Of a stretch of DNA of 64,000 bases, positions 6,752-16,561 are shown piece after piece (position 1 is the first letter of the stretch; every line of letters begins with the position of its first letter). The notes below the pieces were generated by a model. The model searched no databases. It was not told the DNA's origin and saw nothing but the letters and a program-made list of their open reading frames with translations. The stretch spans positions 7,006,001 to 7,070,000 of the forward strand of contig NZ_CP107935.1 in NCBI RefSeq assembly GCF_036038375.1. Direction: 5' to 3'. The stretch comes from Streptomyces sp. NBC_00414 (GTDB lineage: Bacteria; Actinomycetota; Actinomycetes; Streptomycetales; Streptomycetaceae). The translations under genes were made by a program, and so were the position numbers.

Positions 6752-7670
6752 GACTGGTCAACTCCCTTGTGGGGGATAAGGGTCGAGGTGCCGGCGGCGG
6801 ATCGTGCTTGGGCATCGCGAGGAGTACGGAGACCGCCAGCGCCGTGCCGCCGATCCGCAGCGCCAGCCGCAGCGGGTCCTCGGGCAGCGCCTCCCCGAAC
6901 GCGACCGTGCCGAGGATCGCCGTGAACAGGCAGGTCACCGTCGTGCAGACCGGCACGATCAGCGAGGCCCGGCAGCGCTGCAGCGCCGCCTGCGACATGA
7001 CCAGGCCGAACACCCCGGTGAAGAGCAGGAGATACGGGTACGGCGAGCGCAGCAGACCGAGCACCGCGCTTCCGAAGCCGCTCCCGGTGAGATGACTGGA
7101 GACGCCCTTGATGGCCAGCGAACTGACCCCGTACAGCAGGCCCACCGCCACCCCGTACTCGACGCCCGTCGTCGGCATGCGGTGCCGGTGGCGGGCGCGG
7201 CGCTCGGCGGACCCGTACAGCCAGACGCCCAGCGCGAGCGACGGGACGCAGAGCAGCAGGATCAGCGGGGCGGGGGCGCTGCGGCTGACCGTGTCGGAGC
7301 CCTCCTTCAGAGACAGCACCACCATGAGGAGGGCGAGCAGGATCGCTCCGAGCGCGTACCGCTCGCGGCCCGAGGTCTCCTCGCCGAGCAGGACCGAGGA
7401 GAGCAGGACGAGGATGACGAGACCGGAGACGAAGATGCCCTGCGCTGCGGCGATCGGCAGGGTGTTGTAGACGACGAGCTGCGCGCCGAAGCCCGACGCC
7501 AGGGCGAGGGACCCGCCGATCCACAGCCAGCTGCCGAGGACCAGCCGCAGAAGGCGGGCGGGCCGGCGGACACTCACCTCGGGCAGTGCCGCGAGCGCCC
7601 GTTTCTCCAGGACGAATCCGGCGCTGTACAGCACGTTCGCCAGCAGGGCCGCGGCCACTCCCCACCACAT
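6642..7670 (-). CDS. EamA/DMT-like multi-pass membrane transporter
   Basis: 342 aa with about nine or ten hydrophobic segments, starting MWWGVAAALLANVLYSAGFVLEK, and the paired-repeat pattern of the drug/metabolite transporter superfamily (e.g. GEETSGRERYALGAILLALL and later VCTTVTCLFTAILGTVAFGE). The polar C-terminal tail of about 50 residues is encoded in DNA that also encodes the start of the Trm112-like protein. AAGGA precedes the ATG. In this operon a role in moving a lipid-linked sugar or precursor across the membrane is plausible but unproven. Confidence 0.8.
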   Translation of the reverse strand: MWWGVAAALLANVLYSAGFVLEKRALAALPEVSVRRPARLLRLVLGSWLWIGGSLALASGFGAQLVVYNTLPIAAAQGIFVSGLVILVLLSSVLLGEETSGRERYALGAILLALLMVVLSLKEGSDTVSRSAPAPLILLLCVPSLALGVWLYGSAERRARHRHRMPTTGVEYGVAVGLLYGVSSLAIKGVSSHLTGSGFGSAVLGLLRSPYPYLLLFTGVFGLVMSQAALQRCRASLIVPVCTTVTCLFTAILGTVAFGEALPEDPLRLALRIGGTALAVSVLLAMPKHDPPPAPRPLSPTRELTSHEPGRPAAEDPGVPAGQGAAASPRKGAGADGGQEGH

Positions 7671-7673
7671 GGT

Positions 7674-8414
7674 CTACGTCCTTCGCGCGTGCAGGAGAAG
7701 GATCGAGGCCATCGACGGGACACGGCACGCGAGGCGGTCCAGCGGGCGCAGCGGCCGTGGCACGCCGTGGAAGGGCGCACCCCGCAGCCGTACGACCTCG
7801 AAGCCCGACGCGGTCACGAACTCCCGCAGCGCGCGGGCCGTGCAGAGCCGCAGATGGCCCACCACCTCCCTGCCGGGGCGGCCGTGGATCGCGCGCAGGC
7901 TCACCTCGGAGAAGACGGGCTGGACACCGGCGAGGAGCAGGGCGCGGTTGTACCAGGCGGCCAGGTTGGGGGTGGAGAGCATGAGATGACCTCCGGGGCG
8001 GAGGATCCGGTGGATCTCGTCGAGCGCCGAGTCCGGGTCGACGAGGTGTTCCACGACCTCGCTGAACAGGACGGCGTCGACACAGGCGGACCTGAACGGC
8101 AGCCCGCCGTCGGTGAGTTCACCGCGTACCGCGTACGGGAGCCGGGCGTGGGCGCGTCTGAGGGCGTCCTGGGACCAGTCGACGCCGACGATGCGGTGAC
8201 CGGCGAGGAGCGGTGCGGCCGTCGCGGCCGCGGTGCCGTCGCCGCAGCCGATGTCCAGGACCGTGCGCGGGCCGGAGGTGGCCGGGCCCAGCGCGGCGGC
8301 GAGCATCCGGGCCTGGCGCAGACTGCGGGGCGCCCCGGAGGCGACCGGGACGGCCGGGTCCTCGTAGAAGTCCCGCAGTCCGTGCGGCGGCCTGCGGGGC
8401 GGGGCCATGGTCAT
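7674..8414 (-). CDS. Class I SAM-dependent methyltransferase
   Basis: 246 aa. Motif I TVLDIGCGDGT (51-61), the post-I acidic residue in IVGVDWSQ and the FSEVVEHLVDPD / LRPGGHLMLSTPN segments are standard for Methyltransf_11/UbiE-like enzymes. The final part is hydrophobic and basic (RVPSMASILLLHARR). It overlaps the upstream acyltransferase-like gene by 4 bp and is separated from the exporter gene by 3 bp. Substrate unknown; a glycan or its lipid carrier is suggested by context. Confidence 0.85.
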   Translation of the reverse strand: MTMAPPRRPPHGLRDFYEDPAVPVASGAPRSLRQARMLAAALGPATSGPRTVLDIGCGDGTAAATAAPLLAGHRIVGVDWSQDALRRAHARLPYAVRGELTDGGLPFRSACVDAVLFSEVVEHLVDPDSALDEIHRILRPGGHLMLSTPNLAAWYNRALLLAGVQPVFSEVSLRAIHGRPGREVVGHLRLCTARALREFVTASGFEVVRLRGAPFHGVPRPLRPLDRLACRVPSMASILLLHARRT

Positions 8415-9763
8415 GGGGTGCTCCCCGTGCGTGGTGGTGCGGCGTGTTCCGTCGCGTGCAGGTAGTGCTCGAAGAGGTCACGGAGGTGGCTGCCGTCGCC
8501 GTGGCTCAGCAGGGAGCGGGACCAGCGGAGCGCCACGTGCATGCGGCCCGCCGTGGAGGCCGTCGTCACCGTCAGCCCGCGCGGCATACGGGCCGGCGCC
8601 GAGAACCACACGGCGTGCGCGCGCCCCGCCTCCTCGCCGAAGTCGAGGGCGTACGGAACGCGGCCGATGTTGCTCAGCAGGGTGGTCGACGTCCAGGGCC
8701 CGGCGACCCTCCGCAACCCCCTGGTGAACGCGGCCCGCCAGGCGACGGGCATCACCGGAGCCGTCAACAGGGATGCTCCGTGGCCCAGTTGGGGACGCGG
8801 CTGAGCCTTGAGCGCTCGGGTGCGGTCCGCCGTGCGGCGCAGCAGCGCGGCCATGTCGGAGGCGTCCAGCTCCTCGGGCGCGAAGGGCACCTCGACCAGC
8901 CGGGTGCCGTTGCCGATCGGCATGTCCGTGCCGCGCGGGCGGTCGTCCACCGGCATCGTGATGCGCAGCGGGCGCGGCCGGGCCCCGTGCTCCCGGTTCC
9001 AGTGGGCGATCATCAGGGCGGTGGCGGCCATCAGCTGGTCGTTCACGGTGTACGGGGAGCCCTTGGGCCGGTGGGGGACGCTCAGTTCGGCGACGAGCAT
9101 GCCGTTTCCGTGGTGCTGGGGAGGTTCCGGCGTGCCGTGCGCGACCCGGGCGGGCGGCGCCCAGGTGGAGGGGGTGTCGGGAGCGCGGGGCGCCTCGGCG
9201 GTCGTGCCGCGGGTCGGGGGCGCCGCCGGGGAGTTGTCCCGGCCGCCGTACAGCTCCGCCGCGGTCGCCAGGACCCGCAGACAGGCCGGACCGTCGAGGG
9301 CGGTGTGGTTGATGGTCAGGAACAGGACCGTACTGTCGGCGGAGCCGGCCTCCTGACCCCGGACCACCTCCAGCCGGATCGGCGGCGAGGCCGAGAGCGG
9401 CGGGGCGTCGCGCAGCGCCCTGGCCCGGGCGTGTTTCAGCGCGTCCCGGTCCGGCGCCGGGAACAGGACGGCCTCCACATCGGCGTCGGGGGTGAGCTCC
9501 CACTCGTACCGCCGTCCGTACCAGGGGCGGGCCGCCTCGCGCATCAGGATCCGGGGATGGCGGTGCAGGGCCCCGGCGAACGCCCTGCGCAGGCGGTCCG
9601 GGTCGAGGCGGCCCGGCAGATGGACCTCGATGTGGACGGTCTCCGGCTCCTCCTCCTGGAGGCAGTGCCGGGCGACCTCGTCCACCACGGGGAACGGGAT
9701 GCGGGCGGTCGGCCCCGCGGGGCCGTTCGTGCCGTCGCGAGCGGAGTGGTCCAGCGCGGTCAT
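8411..9763 (-). CDS. Condensation-domain-like acyltransferase (PapA/WES-like)
   Basis: 450 aa of the CoA-dependent acyltransferase/condensation fold. The active-site motif reads NHTALDG at 152-158 (the HHxxxDG motif with the first His replaced by Asn; His153 and Asp157 kept). A later segment NIGRVPYALDFGEEAG matches the second half of such folds. Family members esterify sugars or alcohols with acyl groups. In this operon, O-acylation of a surface glycan is the best guess. The first and last codons are coupled by ATGA to the genes on both sides. Confidence 0.7.
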   Translation of the reverse strand: MTALDHSARDGTNGPAGPTARIPFPVVDEVARHCLQEEEPETVHIEVHLPGRLDPDRLRRAFAGALHRHPRILMREAARPWYGRRYEWELTPDADVEAVLFPAPDRDALKHARARALRDAPPLSASPPIRLEVVRGQEAGSADSTVLFLTINHTALDGPACLRVLATAAELYGGRDNSPAAPPTRGTTAEAPRAPDTPSTWAPPARVAHGTPEPPQHHGNGMLVAELSVPHRPKGSPYTVNDQLMAATALMIAHWNREHGARPRPLRITMPVDDRPRGTDMPIGNGTRLVEVPFAPEELDASDMAALLRRTADRTRALKAQPRPQLGHGASLLTAPVMPVAWRAAFTRGLRRVAGPWTSTTLLSNIGRVPYALDFGEEAGRAHAVWFSAPARMPRGLTVTTASTAGRMHVALRWSRSLLSHGDGSHLRDLFEHYLHATEHAAPPRTGSTP

Positions 9764-12700
9764 GTGGGTTCGCCCTCCCCCTTCTTCCGGCGGTCCTCGG
9801 GCAGGGCCGCCCCCGGCCCCTCGGGCTCAGATGGCCGCGGGTACCCCGGCCCGCGGGCCGACACGGTCGGCCCGGACTCGGGCCGCGGCGGGCCCGACGG
9901 CGTGAAGGGCGGCGGCAGCGCTCCCGGAGTCCCTGGAGTTCCCGGAGCCTCCGGAGCCCCCCGTGTCCCCGGTGGGGCGGAGGTCGCGGCGGTGGCTCCC
10001 GGGCCCGCGTTCTCCCCCCGCTGCCGCTGCGGAAGGGGCGCGGTCGGAGCCTCGGACCCCGGGAGCGGCGGAGGCAGCGCACTCACGCCCGGACCGCCGG
10101 GGCCGGCACCCCGGCCACCACCGCCCCGCGTGGCGTACGAGGTCTCGCCGACCGACACCAGGCCAGCGAACAGGCTTACCAGCGCCAGCAGTTGGGCGGT
10201 GCGGCCGAACGCCCCGGAGCCCTCGGCGACCGGCTCCCCGGCCCCGGTCGCGGCGGCGATCCCGGCCCCCGCGAGCGCGAGGAAGGCGAGGGGTACGAGC
10301 AGCGCGTGCCGTCGCCGGGCGAGCAGCGCCAGCAGGGGCACCAGCAGTGCGAGGAACCCGGCGATCACGATCCCCACCAGGGTGAGCGCGACCGTGCCCA
10401 GGATCAGGCCGGGCGGGGGCGGCACCGGCGAGGGCGCGTCGGGGTTGGGCGAGCGGCGCCGGAACAGCACGAGCCCGGCGAGCACCAGGACTCCGATGCC
10501 ACCGCCGATCAGTCCGGCCTCGTACACCGTGGACGGCTCGTACGAGAGCTTCACCGTGCCGCCCTCGCCCGCCGGGATCCGCCAGCCCTGCTGCCAGCCG
10601 TCGAGGCGTACCGGGTCGAGTTCTCGGCCGTTCAGGGTGGCCTTCCAGCCGTCGTTGAAGTTCTCGTACGTCGTCAGGTACGAGGCCGCGCCCGAGCCGA
10701 CGGTGACCTCGCGGCGGTCGCCGAGCCAGTCCCGTATGCCCAGTTCACGGCTGAGCGCGGTGGGCGCGGTGACCGTGCCGCGGGTCAGCGTCACATCGGT
10801 GACGGCCAGCGGTCCGGCGTCGCCCGCCTCGACCCGGTGGGAGCCGGATCCGAGCGACAGGTCGGCGTCCGCGCGGCCCTCCTGGCAGAGCGTCAGCTCG
10901 ACCGGCCGCCGCTCCACGAGGTCGCCGACCGTCCCCTTGGCGCTCGTCTCGTACAGCTCGTCGTCCACGGCGAGCGTCGGGCCCTTCCCGCAGGGCAGTT
11001 CGAAGGCGCGCGAGGAGAGGGCCTTCGGGGTGCGGTACCGGTCGTCCAGGGCGGGGATGTACGCCTCGGTCAGACCGACCGGAAGCTGCATGTCCTCGTC
11101 GGCGAGGGGGTTGTGGACGGTCAGCGGGGCCGTCTCGGTGATGGTGATGTCGAGCCGGTCCGTGGTGATCGGGTCGAAGCGGACGACGCCGTTCTCGTCG
11201 ACACCGGCGACGACCGCGCCGTCCGGGGAGCTGATGTTCACCTCGGTGGGCCGGGTGGACAGACCGCCGGCCGGAGCGAGGACGATCTCGCCCACCGGCT
11301 GTTTGCCCGACCAGCTCAGCCGGACGGTCGGGTCGTCGCCGGCGATCCACGCGGTGGTCAGATCGCCGTCGGTGAGGTTGCGCGGCGAGAGACCGGTGCC
11401 GAGGCGGGCCGTCGAGCCGGCCGTCGCGGTGATCCGGTCGTTCTGCTCGGGCGCCACGTCGTACAGCAGCGCGTCGAGCGCGTCACCGGGTACGGGGATC
11501 GCACCGGCCTTCACCTCGTACGTACCGGCCGCGTCCGAGGTCCAGCGGCGGTGCAGCCCGACCTCCGTGCCCGTCGGGGAGAAGCTGCCGGGGTCGGTGG
11601 CCCGGTGCAGGGAGACCGTCTCGGCGGCCGCGTCGGTGCTCTCGGCATCCCCCGGGAGTCGCAGCATGCGGGTCACCTGGACGTCCGGGACGCTGATCTC
11701 GGAGAAGCCCGCGCCGGACAGCCCGGAGTGCCGGGCGGTCGACTCGACGACGGTGATCTTCAGCCAACTCGACGGGCCCTCGGGGGACTTGATGCGCTGA
11801 CGCGAACCGTCGGCCCGCAGCGTGCTCGTCTCCGAGCCCCGTTCCGTCTCCACGCGCACCCGCGTCGGCGCCGAGCGCACGCTCTCCTGCGGCAGCGGGG
11901 TGACCCGGATCGACGCCGGGACCTCCGTCTCGTCGGTGAAGCCGATCCGCAGCCACTGCCCGTCCGCCGAGCCCACCGCGCCCTCGGCCCACGCCGTGTC
12001 CGGGTTGCCGTCGAAGGCGTTCACCGGGTCGTACTGCGGCAGGTAGTACAGCCAGTTGCCGCTCGACGACGCGGTCACAGAGCGCGCCCCGCGCAGCTCG
12101 GCCACCGTCTGGTGCCGGATCCCGTCGGTCGGCAGGATCTGGTGCGGCTCCTCCCCGGCGTCCTGGTAGCTGCCGGAGTGATTGCGTTCGTCGCGGGTGT
12201 ACGTGTACGAGGTGTTGGCGCCGACCAGGCCGAACCGGGTGTCGGCGCGCCGCAGCCCGTCGCCCACCACCTGGAGGTCGGGGGCGCCGAGCCCGGGATG
12301 GTTGTCGCCGGTCAGCACGCTCGCCCGGTCCCGCATCGCCGGGTCCGCGGACAGCGGCAGCAGCGCCTCGGGCCCGCCGGACACGACGGCCGTGTCGGCG
12401 ACGGACTTCAGCCCGGCCTGACCCGGCCGGGGCACGTCGGCGGCCGGCTCGTAGATCTCGACGGCCCGCTGCCGCGGATACAGCCCCTCGATCTGGATGG
12501 GGGTGTTCTCCGCGATGCGCCCGCCCGTCATCAGCGGGCCGAAGCCGGTCAGGCGCCGGTAGCCCGACTGCTCCAGCGTCCGCTTCACGGTCGTGGTCGG
12601 CACGTAACCGAGCTGGTCCGGATCGAGATCGTTGCGTACGACGACGTAGTGGACGCCCGCGCGGCCCAAGTAGTCGGCCAGGCCCGGCACTTGCCCGCCC

Positions 12701-14253
12701 GTCTGCAGGGACTGCTCGACCGCGTCCATCGCGCGCCGGTTGCCCGCGGTGCCGAACGGCACGTAGTCCCGCTGCGCCCAGCGGGACTCGGCGAGCACGT
12801 CGAGGGGCTGGTCGATGGTGGAGCCCCAGGTGAAGATGCCGTGCGCGGTGGCGGGTACGACGAGGGCGCGGGAGTCCGGCGAGAACTTCTCCAGCCAGGT
12901 GGCCGTGGACTTCCAGTACTTGGGCAGCTCCTGGAACGAACCGGGCTGCAGGATCGACCCGTTGAGATAGGGCCAGGCGAGACCGGGGAGGACGAGGACC
13001 GCCGCGACCAGTGGCGCGTACCGCCGGCCGCGGACGGGACGGGCGCCCCGGCTCCGGGAGGCGACCCCGACCAGGTGGGCCAGTCCGAGGACCAGCGCGA
13101 GGGCGAGTCCCGTCTGGAACTTGTAGATGTTGCGGAAGGGGGCCAGCCCGCCGTCCAGCCAGTCCTGCACCACCCCGTGGAAGGGCGCCCCGAACGAACC
13201 GCCGTAGCCGGCCAGGGTGATGAGCGCGGCCGACATCACCGTCAGCACCAGCCAGCGCCGCTCGGGTATGTCACGCCGGGCGAGTCCGGCGAGGCCCAGT
13301 CCGGCCGCCAGCGCCGAGGAGACGACGGCGACCGCCGAGGCCGTCACGGTCCAGCCCGCGGGTAGCCAGGCCTCGTTGAAGTGTAGATAGGCGACCCAGT
13401 TGCCGGCGCCCCGCAGGGACTCCGTCGCCGACATGGTGTCCGTCGTGGTCTGCGAACTCTCCACGTACGGAAGGAAGTTCTCCCCGTAGACGCCCAGCAG
13501 CAGGAGCGGGACGACCCACCAGGCCGTCGCCAGGAGCACCCCCGGCACCCACCAGGTGATCAGCTTGCGCTGCCGTGGACCGCGCGGGCGGGACAGGAGA
13601 TACAGACCCACCGGCAGCAGGGAGGCCAGGGTCGAGGCCGCGTTGACACCGCCCATGAAGGGGATGAACAGCGCCGAGCGCAGGGCGGCCACCCGGGCGC
13701 TGTGACGGTCGTTCGTGAGCGGCAGCAGCACCCACGGCAGGAAGGCCCCGGGCAGGGCCGCGGCCGAGGTCGAGCCGACGACGATCGTGAACACCGGCCA
13801 CAGCGCGTACACCACCGCGCCCAGCAGCCGGGAGGCGGAACTGCCGATGCCCAGCCGCTCCGCGAGGCGCAGCGCGCCCCAGAAGGCGACCGCGACGACG
13901 AGCGACATCCACAGCCGCTCGGCCAGCCACACCGGCAGGCCGATCACGTCGGTCAGCCAGTAGTAGGGCAGCATCGGGAAGGCGTAGCCGACGTACTGGT
14001 CCGCAATACCGCCGAAACCGCCCTGGTCGTGCCACAACTGGCCCAGGTCCGACAGGAACCGCCCCGGGTCGAGCGCGACACCGAGCTTCGTGTCGAAGGT
14101 CTGCCGGCCCGGGTGCACGGCCAGGAACAGCACGAGGACCACGGCCCAGAACCCCAGCAGCCACCGCCTCGACCGGGGCCCCTGCGCGGGGTCCGGGTCC
14201 GGGGCGAGCGGGCGGGTCGTCGCCGGGGGAGGGGCCTGGACCGTGCTGGTCAT
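9760..14253 (-). CDS. AftD-like alpha-(1->3)-arabinofuranosyltransferase family GT-C protein (DUF3367)
   Basis: 1497 aa from the ATG at 14253, the choice that gives a 4-bp ATGA overlap with the upstream methyltransferase. The N-terminal 400-450 residues are a polytopic GT-C domain with the FDTKLG motif (Asp54) at the start of the first external loop. A long extracytoplasmic part contains discoidin-like modules (YDPVNAFDGNPDTAW; NLTDGDLTTAW). A C-terminal membrane block (from about VYEAGLIGGGIGVLVLAGLV) is followed by a Pro/Gly-rich tail of about 130 residues. Mycobacterial AftD adds arabinofuranose branches to arabinogalactan/LAM from decaprenyl-phosphoarabinose. Streptomyces has no mycolyl-arabinogalactan, so the product here is probably a different surface glycan. 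Confidence 0.85.
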   Translation of the reverse strand: MTSTVQAPPPATTRPLAPDPDPAQGPRSRRWLLGFWAVVLVLFLAVHPGRQTFDTKLGVALDPGRFLSDLGQLWHDQGGFGGIADQYVGYAFPMLPYYWLTDVIGLPVWLAERLWMSLVVAVAFWGALRLAERLGIGSSASRLLGAVVYALWPVFTIVVGSTSAAALPGAFLPWVLLPLTNDRHSARVAALRSALFIPFMGGVNAASTLASLLPVGLYLLSRPRGPRQRKLITWWVPGVLLATAWWVVPLLLLGVYGENFLPYVESSQTTTDTMSATESLRGAGNWVAYLHFNEAWLPAGWTVTASAVAVVSSALAAGLGLAGLARRDIPERRWLVLTVMSAALITLAGYGGSFGAPFHGVVQDWLDGGLAPFRNIYKFQTGLALALVLGLAHLVGVASRSRGARPVRGRRYAPLVAAVLVLPGLAWPYLNGSILQPGSFQELPKYWKSTATWLEKFSPDSRALVVPATAHGIFTWGSTIDQPLDVLAESRWAQRDYVPFGTAGNRRAMDAVEQSLQTGGQVPGLADYLGRAGVHYVVVRNDLDPDQLGYVPTTTVKRTLEQSGYRRLTGFGPLMTGGRIAENTPIQIEGLYPRQRAVEIYEPAADVPRPGQAGLKSVADTAVVSGGPEALLPLSADPAMRDRASVLTGDNHPGLGAPDLQVVGDGLRRADTRFGLVGANTSYTYTRDERNHSGSYQDAGEEPHQILPTDGIRHQTVAELRGARSVTASSSGNWLYYLPQYDPVNAFDGNPDTAWAEGAVGSADGQWLRIGFTDETEVPASIRVTPLPQESVRSAPTRVRVETERGSETSTLRADGSRQRIKSPEGPSSWLKITVVESTARHSGLSGAGFSEISVPDVQVTRMLRLPGDAESTDAAAETVSLHRATDPGSFSPTGTEVGLHRRWTSDAAGTYEVKAGAIPVPGDALDALLYDVAPEQNDRITATAGSTARLGTGLSPRNLTDGDLTTAWIAGDDPTVRLSWSGKQPVGEIVLAPAGGLSTRPTEVNISSPDGAVVAGVDENGVVRFDPITTDRLDITITETAPLTVHNPLADEDMQLPVGLTEAYIPALDDRYRTPKALSSRAFELPCGKGPTLAVDDELYETSAKGTVGDLVERRPVELTLCQEGRADADLSLGSGSHRVEAGDAGPLAVTDVTLTRGTVTAPTALSRELGIRDWLGDRREVTVGSGAASYLTTYENFNDGWKATLNGRELDPVRLDGWQQGWRIPAGEGGTVKLSYEPSTVYEAGLIGGGIGVLVLAGLVLFRRRSPNPDAPSPVPPPPGLILGTVALTLVGIVIAGFLALLVPLLALLARRRHALLVPLAFLALAGAGIAAATGAGEPVAEGSGAFGRTAQLLALVSLFAGLVSVGETSYATRGGGGRGAGPGGPGVSALPPPLPGSEAPTAPLPQRQRGENAGPGATAATSAPPGTRGAPEAPGTPGTPGALPPPFTPSGPPRPESGPTVSARGPGYPRPSEPEGPGAALPEDRRKKGEGEPT

Positions 14254-15047
14254 GGACACCGCCGGAGGATGAGGAGGAGGTTCCAGGTGGCGAATTCGCG
14301 CAGTCCCGGCGCCCTGGCGACGGCCTGGGCGAGGAACGGCCAGTAGCGGGAGCGCGCCGAGACGACCGTGACGTCGTCGCGGGCGCGCACCTGCCGCAGG
14401 GTGGGTCCGATGTGCACGGCGAAGAGGTTCTCGCCGAGGGTGTGCTTGGCGGGCCGGCCCGTACGGCGCCGGTAGCGGGCGCGGGCCCGGTCGGCGCCCA
14501 GGTAGTGCCAGGGCGCCCACTCGTGACCGCCCCAGGGGGACAGCCAGTTGGTGAACGACACGTAGATCAGCCCGCCGGGCCGGGTGACGCGGACCATCTC
14601 GCTGAGGAAGGTCTGCGGGTCGGCGACGTGCTCAAGGACGTTGGAGGAGAAGCAGACGTCGGCGACGCCGTCCGCGAGCGGCAGCAGATACCCGTCTGCG
14701 ACGACCGACCCCTCGGGCGGCTTCGGGCCCAGCTCGCGCATGTCCGGCTCGAAGAGATAGCCGTGCGCGCCCCGCTTGCGGAACTCCTCGGTGAAATAGC
14801 CGCCCCCGCCGCCCACGTCCACGACGGTCCGGCCCTTCACCGGACCGTCGTACGCCTCCACCTGGTCGGCGGCGTCCCGGGCGAGCAGCGAGTAGCAGCC
14901 CTCGGGGTCGTCCTGCTCGTGGCGGAAGGCGCGGAAGAGGGCGAGGGAGCGGCGCAGCGAGGGGTCCCGCAGGCCCGTGCCGGGCCCCGGGCCCGCGCTC
15001 CTGTGCCGCGCGGGCCGCTGTCGGGGTGTCCTCCGCCGGGGGATCAT
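14250..15047 (-). CDS. Class I SAM-dependent methyltransferase
   Basis: 265 aa with an Arg/Pro-rich N-terminus and a clear SAM site: TVVDVGGGGGYF (74-85), EPDMRELG, then SSNVLEHVADPQTF and RPGGLIYVSFTNWLSPWGGHEWAPWH split over two strands. The aromatic-rich loop after motif III is characteristic of methyltransferases found next to glycosyltransferases in actinomycetes. ATGA overlaps tie it to the GT4 gene upstream and the AftD-like gene downstream. Acceptor not known. Confidence 0.85.
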   Translation of the reverse strand: MIPRRRTPRQRPARHRSAGPGPGTGLRDPSLRRSLALFRAFRHEQDDPEGCYSLLARDAADQVEAYDGPVKGRTVVDVGGGGGYFTEEFRKRGAHGYLFEPDMRELGPKPPEGSVVADGYLLPLADGVADVCFSSNVLEHVADPQTFLSEMVRVTRPGGLIYVSFTNWLSPWGGHEWAPWHYLGADRARARYRRRTGRPAKHTLGENLFAVHIGPTLRQVRARDDVTVVSARSRYWPFLAQAVARAPGLREFATWNLLLILRRCP

Positions 15048-16195
15048 GGCGTCCAGCCCCTCACCGCCTCCGTCGCCACGGCTCTGAACTGGCGTACGGT
15101 CCGGTGCCAGCGGTACTGGGCGGCGCGATCACCGGCCGCCTTGCCCATGAGGGTGCGACGGTGGGTGGACAGGGCGAGGGTGCACCAGGCCGCGGCGAAC
15201 GAGGACTCCCCGCGGGCCAGCAGCCCCGTCTCGCCGTCCACGATCGAGTCGCGCAGGCCGGGCACGTCGAAGGCGATCGCGGGTGTCTCGCGGGCCGCCG
15301 CCTCGGTCACCACCAGACCCCAGCCCTCCACGGCGGAGGGATGCACCAGGAGCCAGGCGGCACAGAGCAGCCGGTGTTTCTCCGCCTCGGAGACATGACC
15401 GGTGAACTCGACCCCGGGACCGGCGAGTTGCTGGAGCCGCTCCCGCTCGGGTCCGTCGCCGACGATCACCAGCCGGCCGCCGGTGACCGGGCGGACCCGT
15501 TCCCACAGGCGCAGCAGCAGATCGATCCGCTTGTACTCGACGAGCCGTCCCACGGCCAGGAACAGCGGTTCCGGTGAGCGTTCGGCCGGTGCGCCCGGCT
15601 CCTCCACACCGTTGTGCACGACCCGGATACGGTCGCGCTCGACCCCGATCGCACGCAGCGCGTGTGCCGTCGACGGGGAGACGGCGACCAGCAGACCGCC
15701 CCGCTGTCCGCCCGCCAGTGCCCAGTGTTCGAGTCTTCGTCCGAGCCGGGCGGCGGGCGCCAGCGGTCCGCCGAACCGCATCCGCCACAGGTCGGTGTGC
15801 ACGTGGTTGACCAGACACAGGGTCGGTCCGCGGTGCCACAGCGGTGCCAGGTACGGCATGCCGTTGCAGACCTCGACGAGCAGGTCGCAGTCGCCGACCT
15901 GGCGCTGGAACGCCGATCTGGCGCGCAGATAGTGGCCGAGGTCGCCGCCCGCCGACACGACACGGTAGTCGCGGTACGCGGCGGGGCCGCCGCACAGCAG
16001 GGTGACCTGGTGGCCGAGGTGGGTCAGGCCCTCGGCGAGTCTGTCGACGAGGAGTTCGGAGCCGCCCGCTGCGTCGTTGCCGTAGTCACGGCGGGCGAGG
16101 AAAACGATTCGGCGCGGCTGTGGGGGGAGCGCCGGGTGTCGCTGCGCGGAGCGGGGGAAGGCGGCGCGCAACGACGAAGGCACGTGCTGGGGCAT
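15044..16195 (-). CDS. GT4-family glycosyltransferase, first gene of the leftward glycan operon
   Basis: 383 aa, GT-B fold. The N-terminal domain has the donor/acceptor loop GGSELLVDRLAEGL after FLARRDYGNDAA. The C-terminal domain has FLAVGRLVEYKRIDLLLR, VIVGDGPERERL and the EGWGLVVTEAAA segment with the catalytic/nucleotide-binding Glu pair (E-x7-E). It probably transfers a hexose from an NDP-sugar in the cytoplasm, before membrane steps by the AftD-like enzyme. A GGAG site lies 7 bp before the ATG. The 366-bp gap upstream should hold the operon promoter. Confidence 0.85.
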   Translation of the reverse strand: MPQHVPSSLRAAFPRSAQRHPALPPQPRRIVFLARRDYGNDAAGGSELLVDRLAEGLTHLGHQVTLLCGGPAAYRDYRVVSAGGDLGHYLRARSAFQRQVGDCDLLVEVCNGMPYLAPLWHRGPTLCLVNHVHTDLWRMRFGGPLAPAARLGRRLEHWALAGGQRGGLLVAVSPSTAHALRAIGVERDRIRVVHNGVEEPGAPAERSPEPLFLAVGRLVEYKRIDLLLRLWERVRPVTGGRLVIVGDGPERERLQQLAGPGVEFTGHVSEAEKHRLLCAAWLLVHPSAVEGWGLVVTEAAARETPAIAFDVPGLRDSIVDGETGLLARGESSFAAAWCTLALSTHRRTLMGKAAGDRAAQYRWHRTVRQFRAVATEAVRGWTP

Positions 16196-16561
16196 GGGTG
16201 CTCCAACTCGTCTCGGGGTGCGGAACCAGCGTGGGGCGTGGGGGGTCGGTACTGCTCGGTGTTCCGGTGCGTTCCGGTGTTCCTGCGTGGGCCGGTGCGT
16301 TCGGTGCGGGAACCCTGAATTTCCCGCGGTGTGGATCCGTACGGATGGGTGGAACCGATCGGTGGAACCGTTCTGCCGGGACTTCTGTGGGGGCTTCTGC
16401 GGGGACTTCCGTGGGGCGTGTTCCGTGGGGGTGGACGGGGCCTGCTGTGATGGGGGTGTGGGTGGGCTGTGTTCGGGTGGGGTGGACAGTTTTCGCCCGC
16501 AGGACCGATGCGGCTACTCACCGAAGTGACAATTTCGGGGCTTTGTGGAGCTGACGTCTCA
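16196..16561. other. 366-nt gap upstream of the glycan operon, G-rich with short repeats
   Basis: No gene is supported. It contains degenerate direct repeats: a gggacttctgtgg-type unit about three times at 16378-16419, and ggtggaaccg twice at about 16347-16370. A possible leftward -35 (TTGTCA, complement of 16527-16532) lies near the right edge. Probably the leader and promoter region of the operon starting at 16195. Confidence 0.5.

Noticed and set aside
8213..11800. Very long rightward open frame (1195 codons) opposite the glycan operon
   Set aside because: Antisense to well-supported acyltransferase and AftD-like genes; composition is Arg/Gly/Pro-rich and without domains. A shadow caused by high GC.
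10192..13365. Rightward open frame of 1057 codons inside the AftD-like gene
   Set aside because: Antisense shadow with repetitive Arg/Gly/Val composition; no start context or homology pattern.
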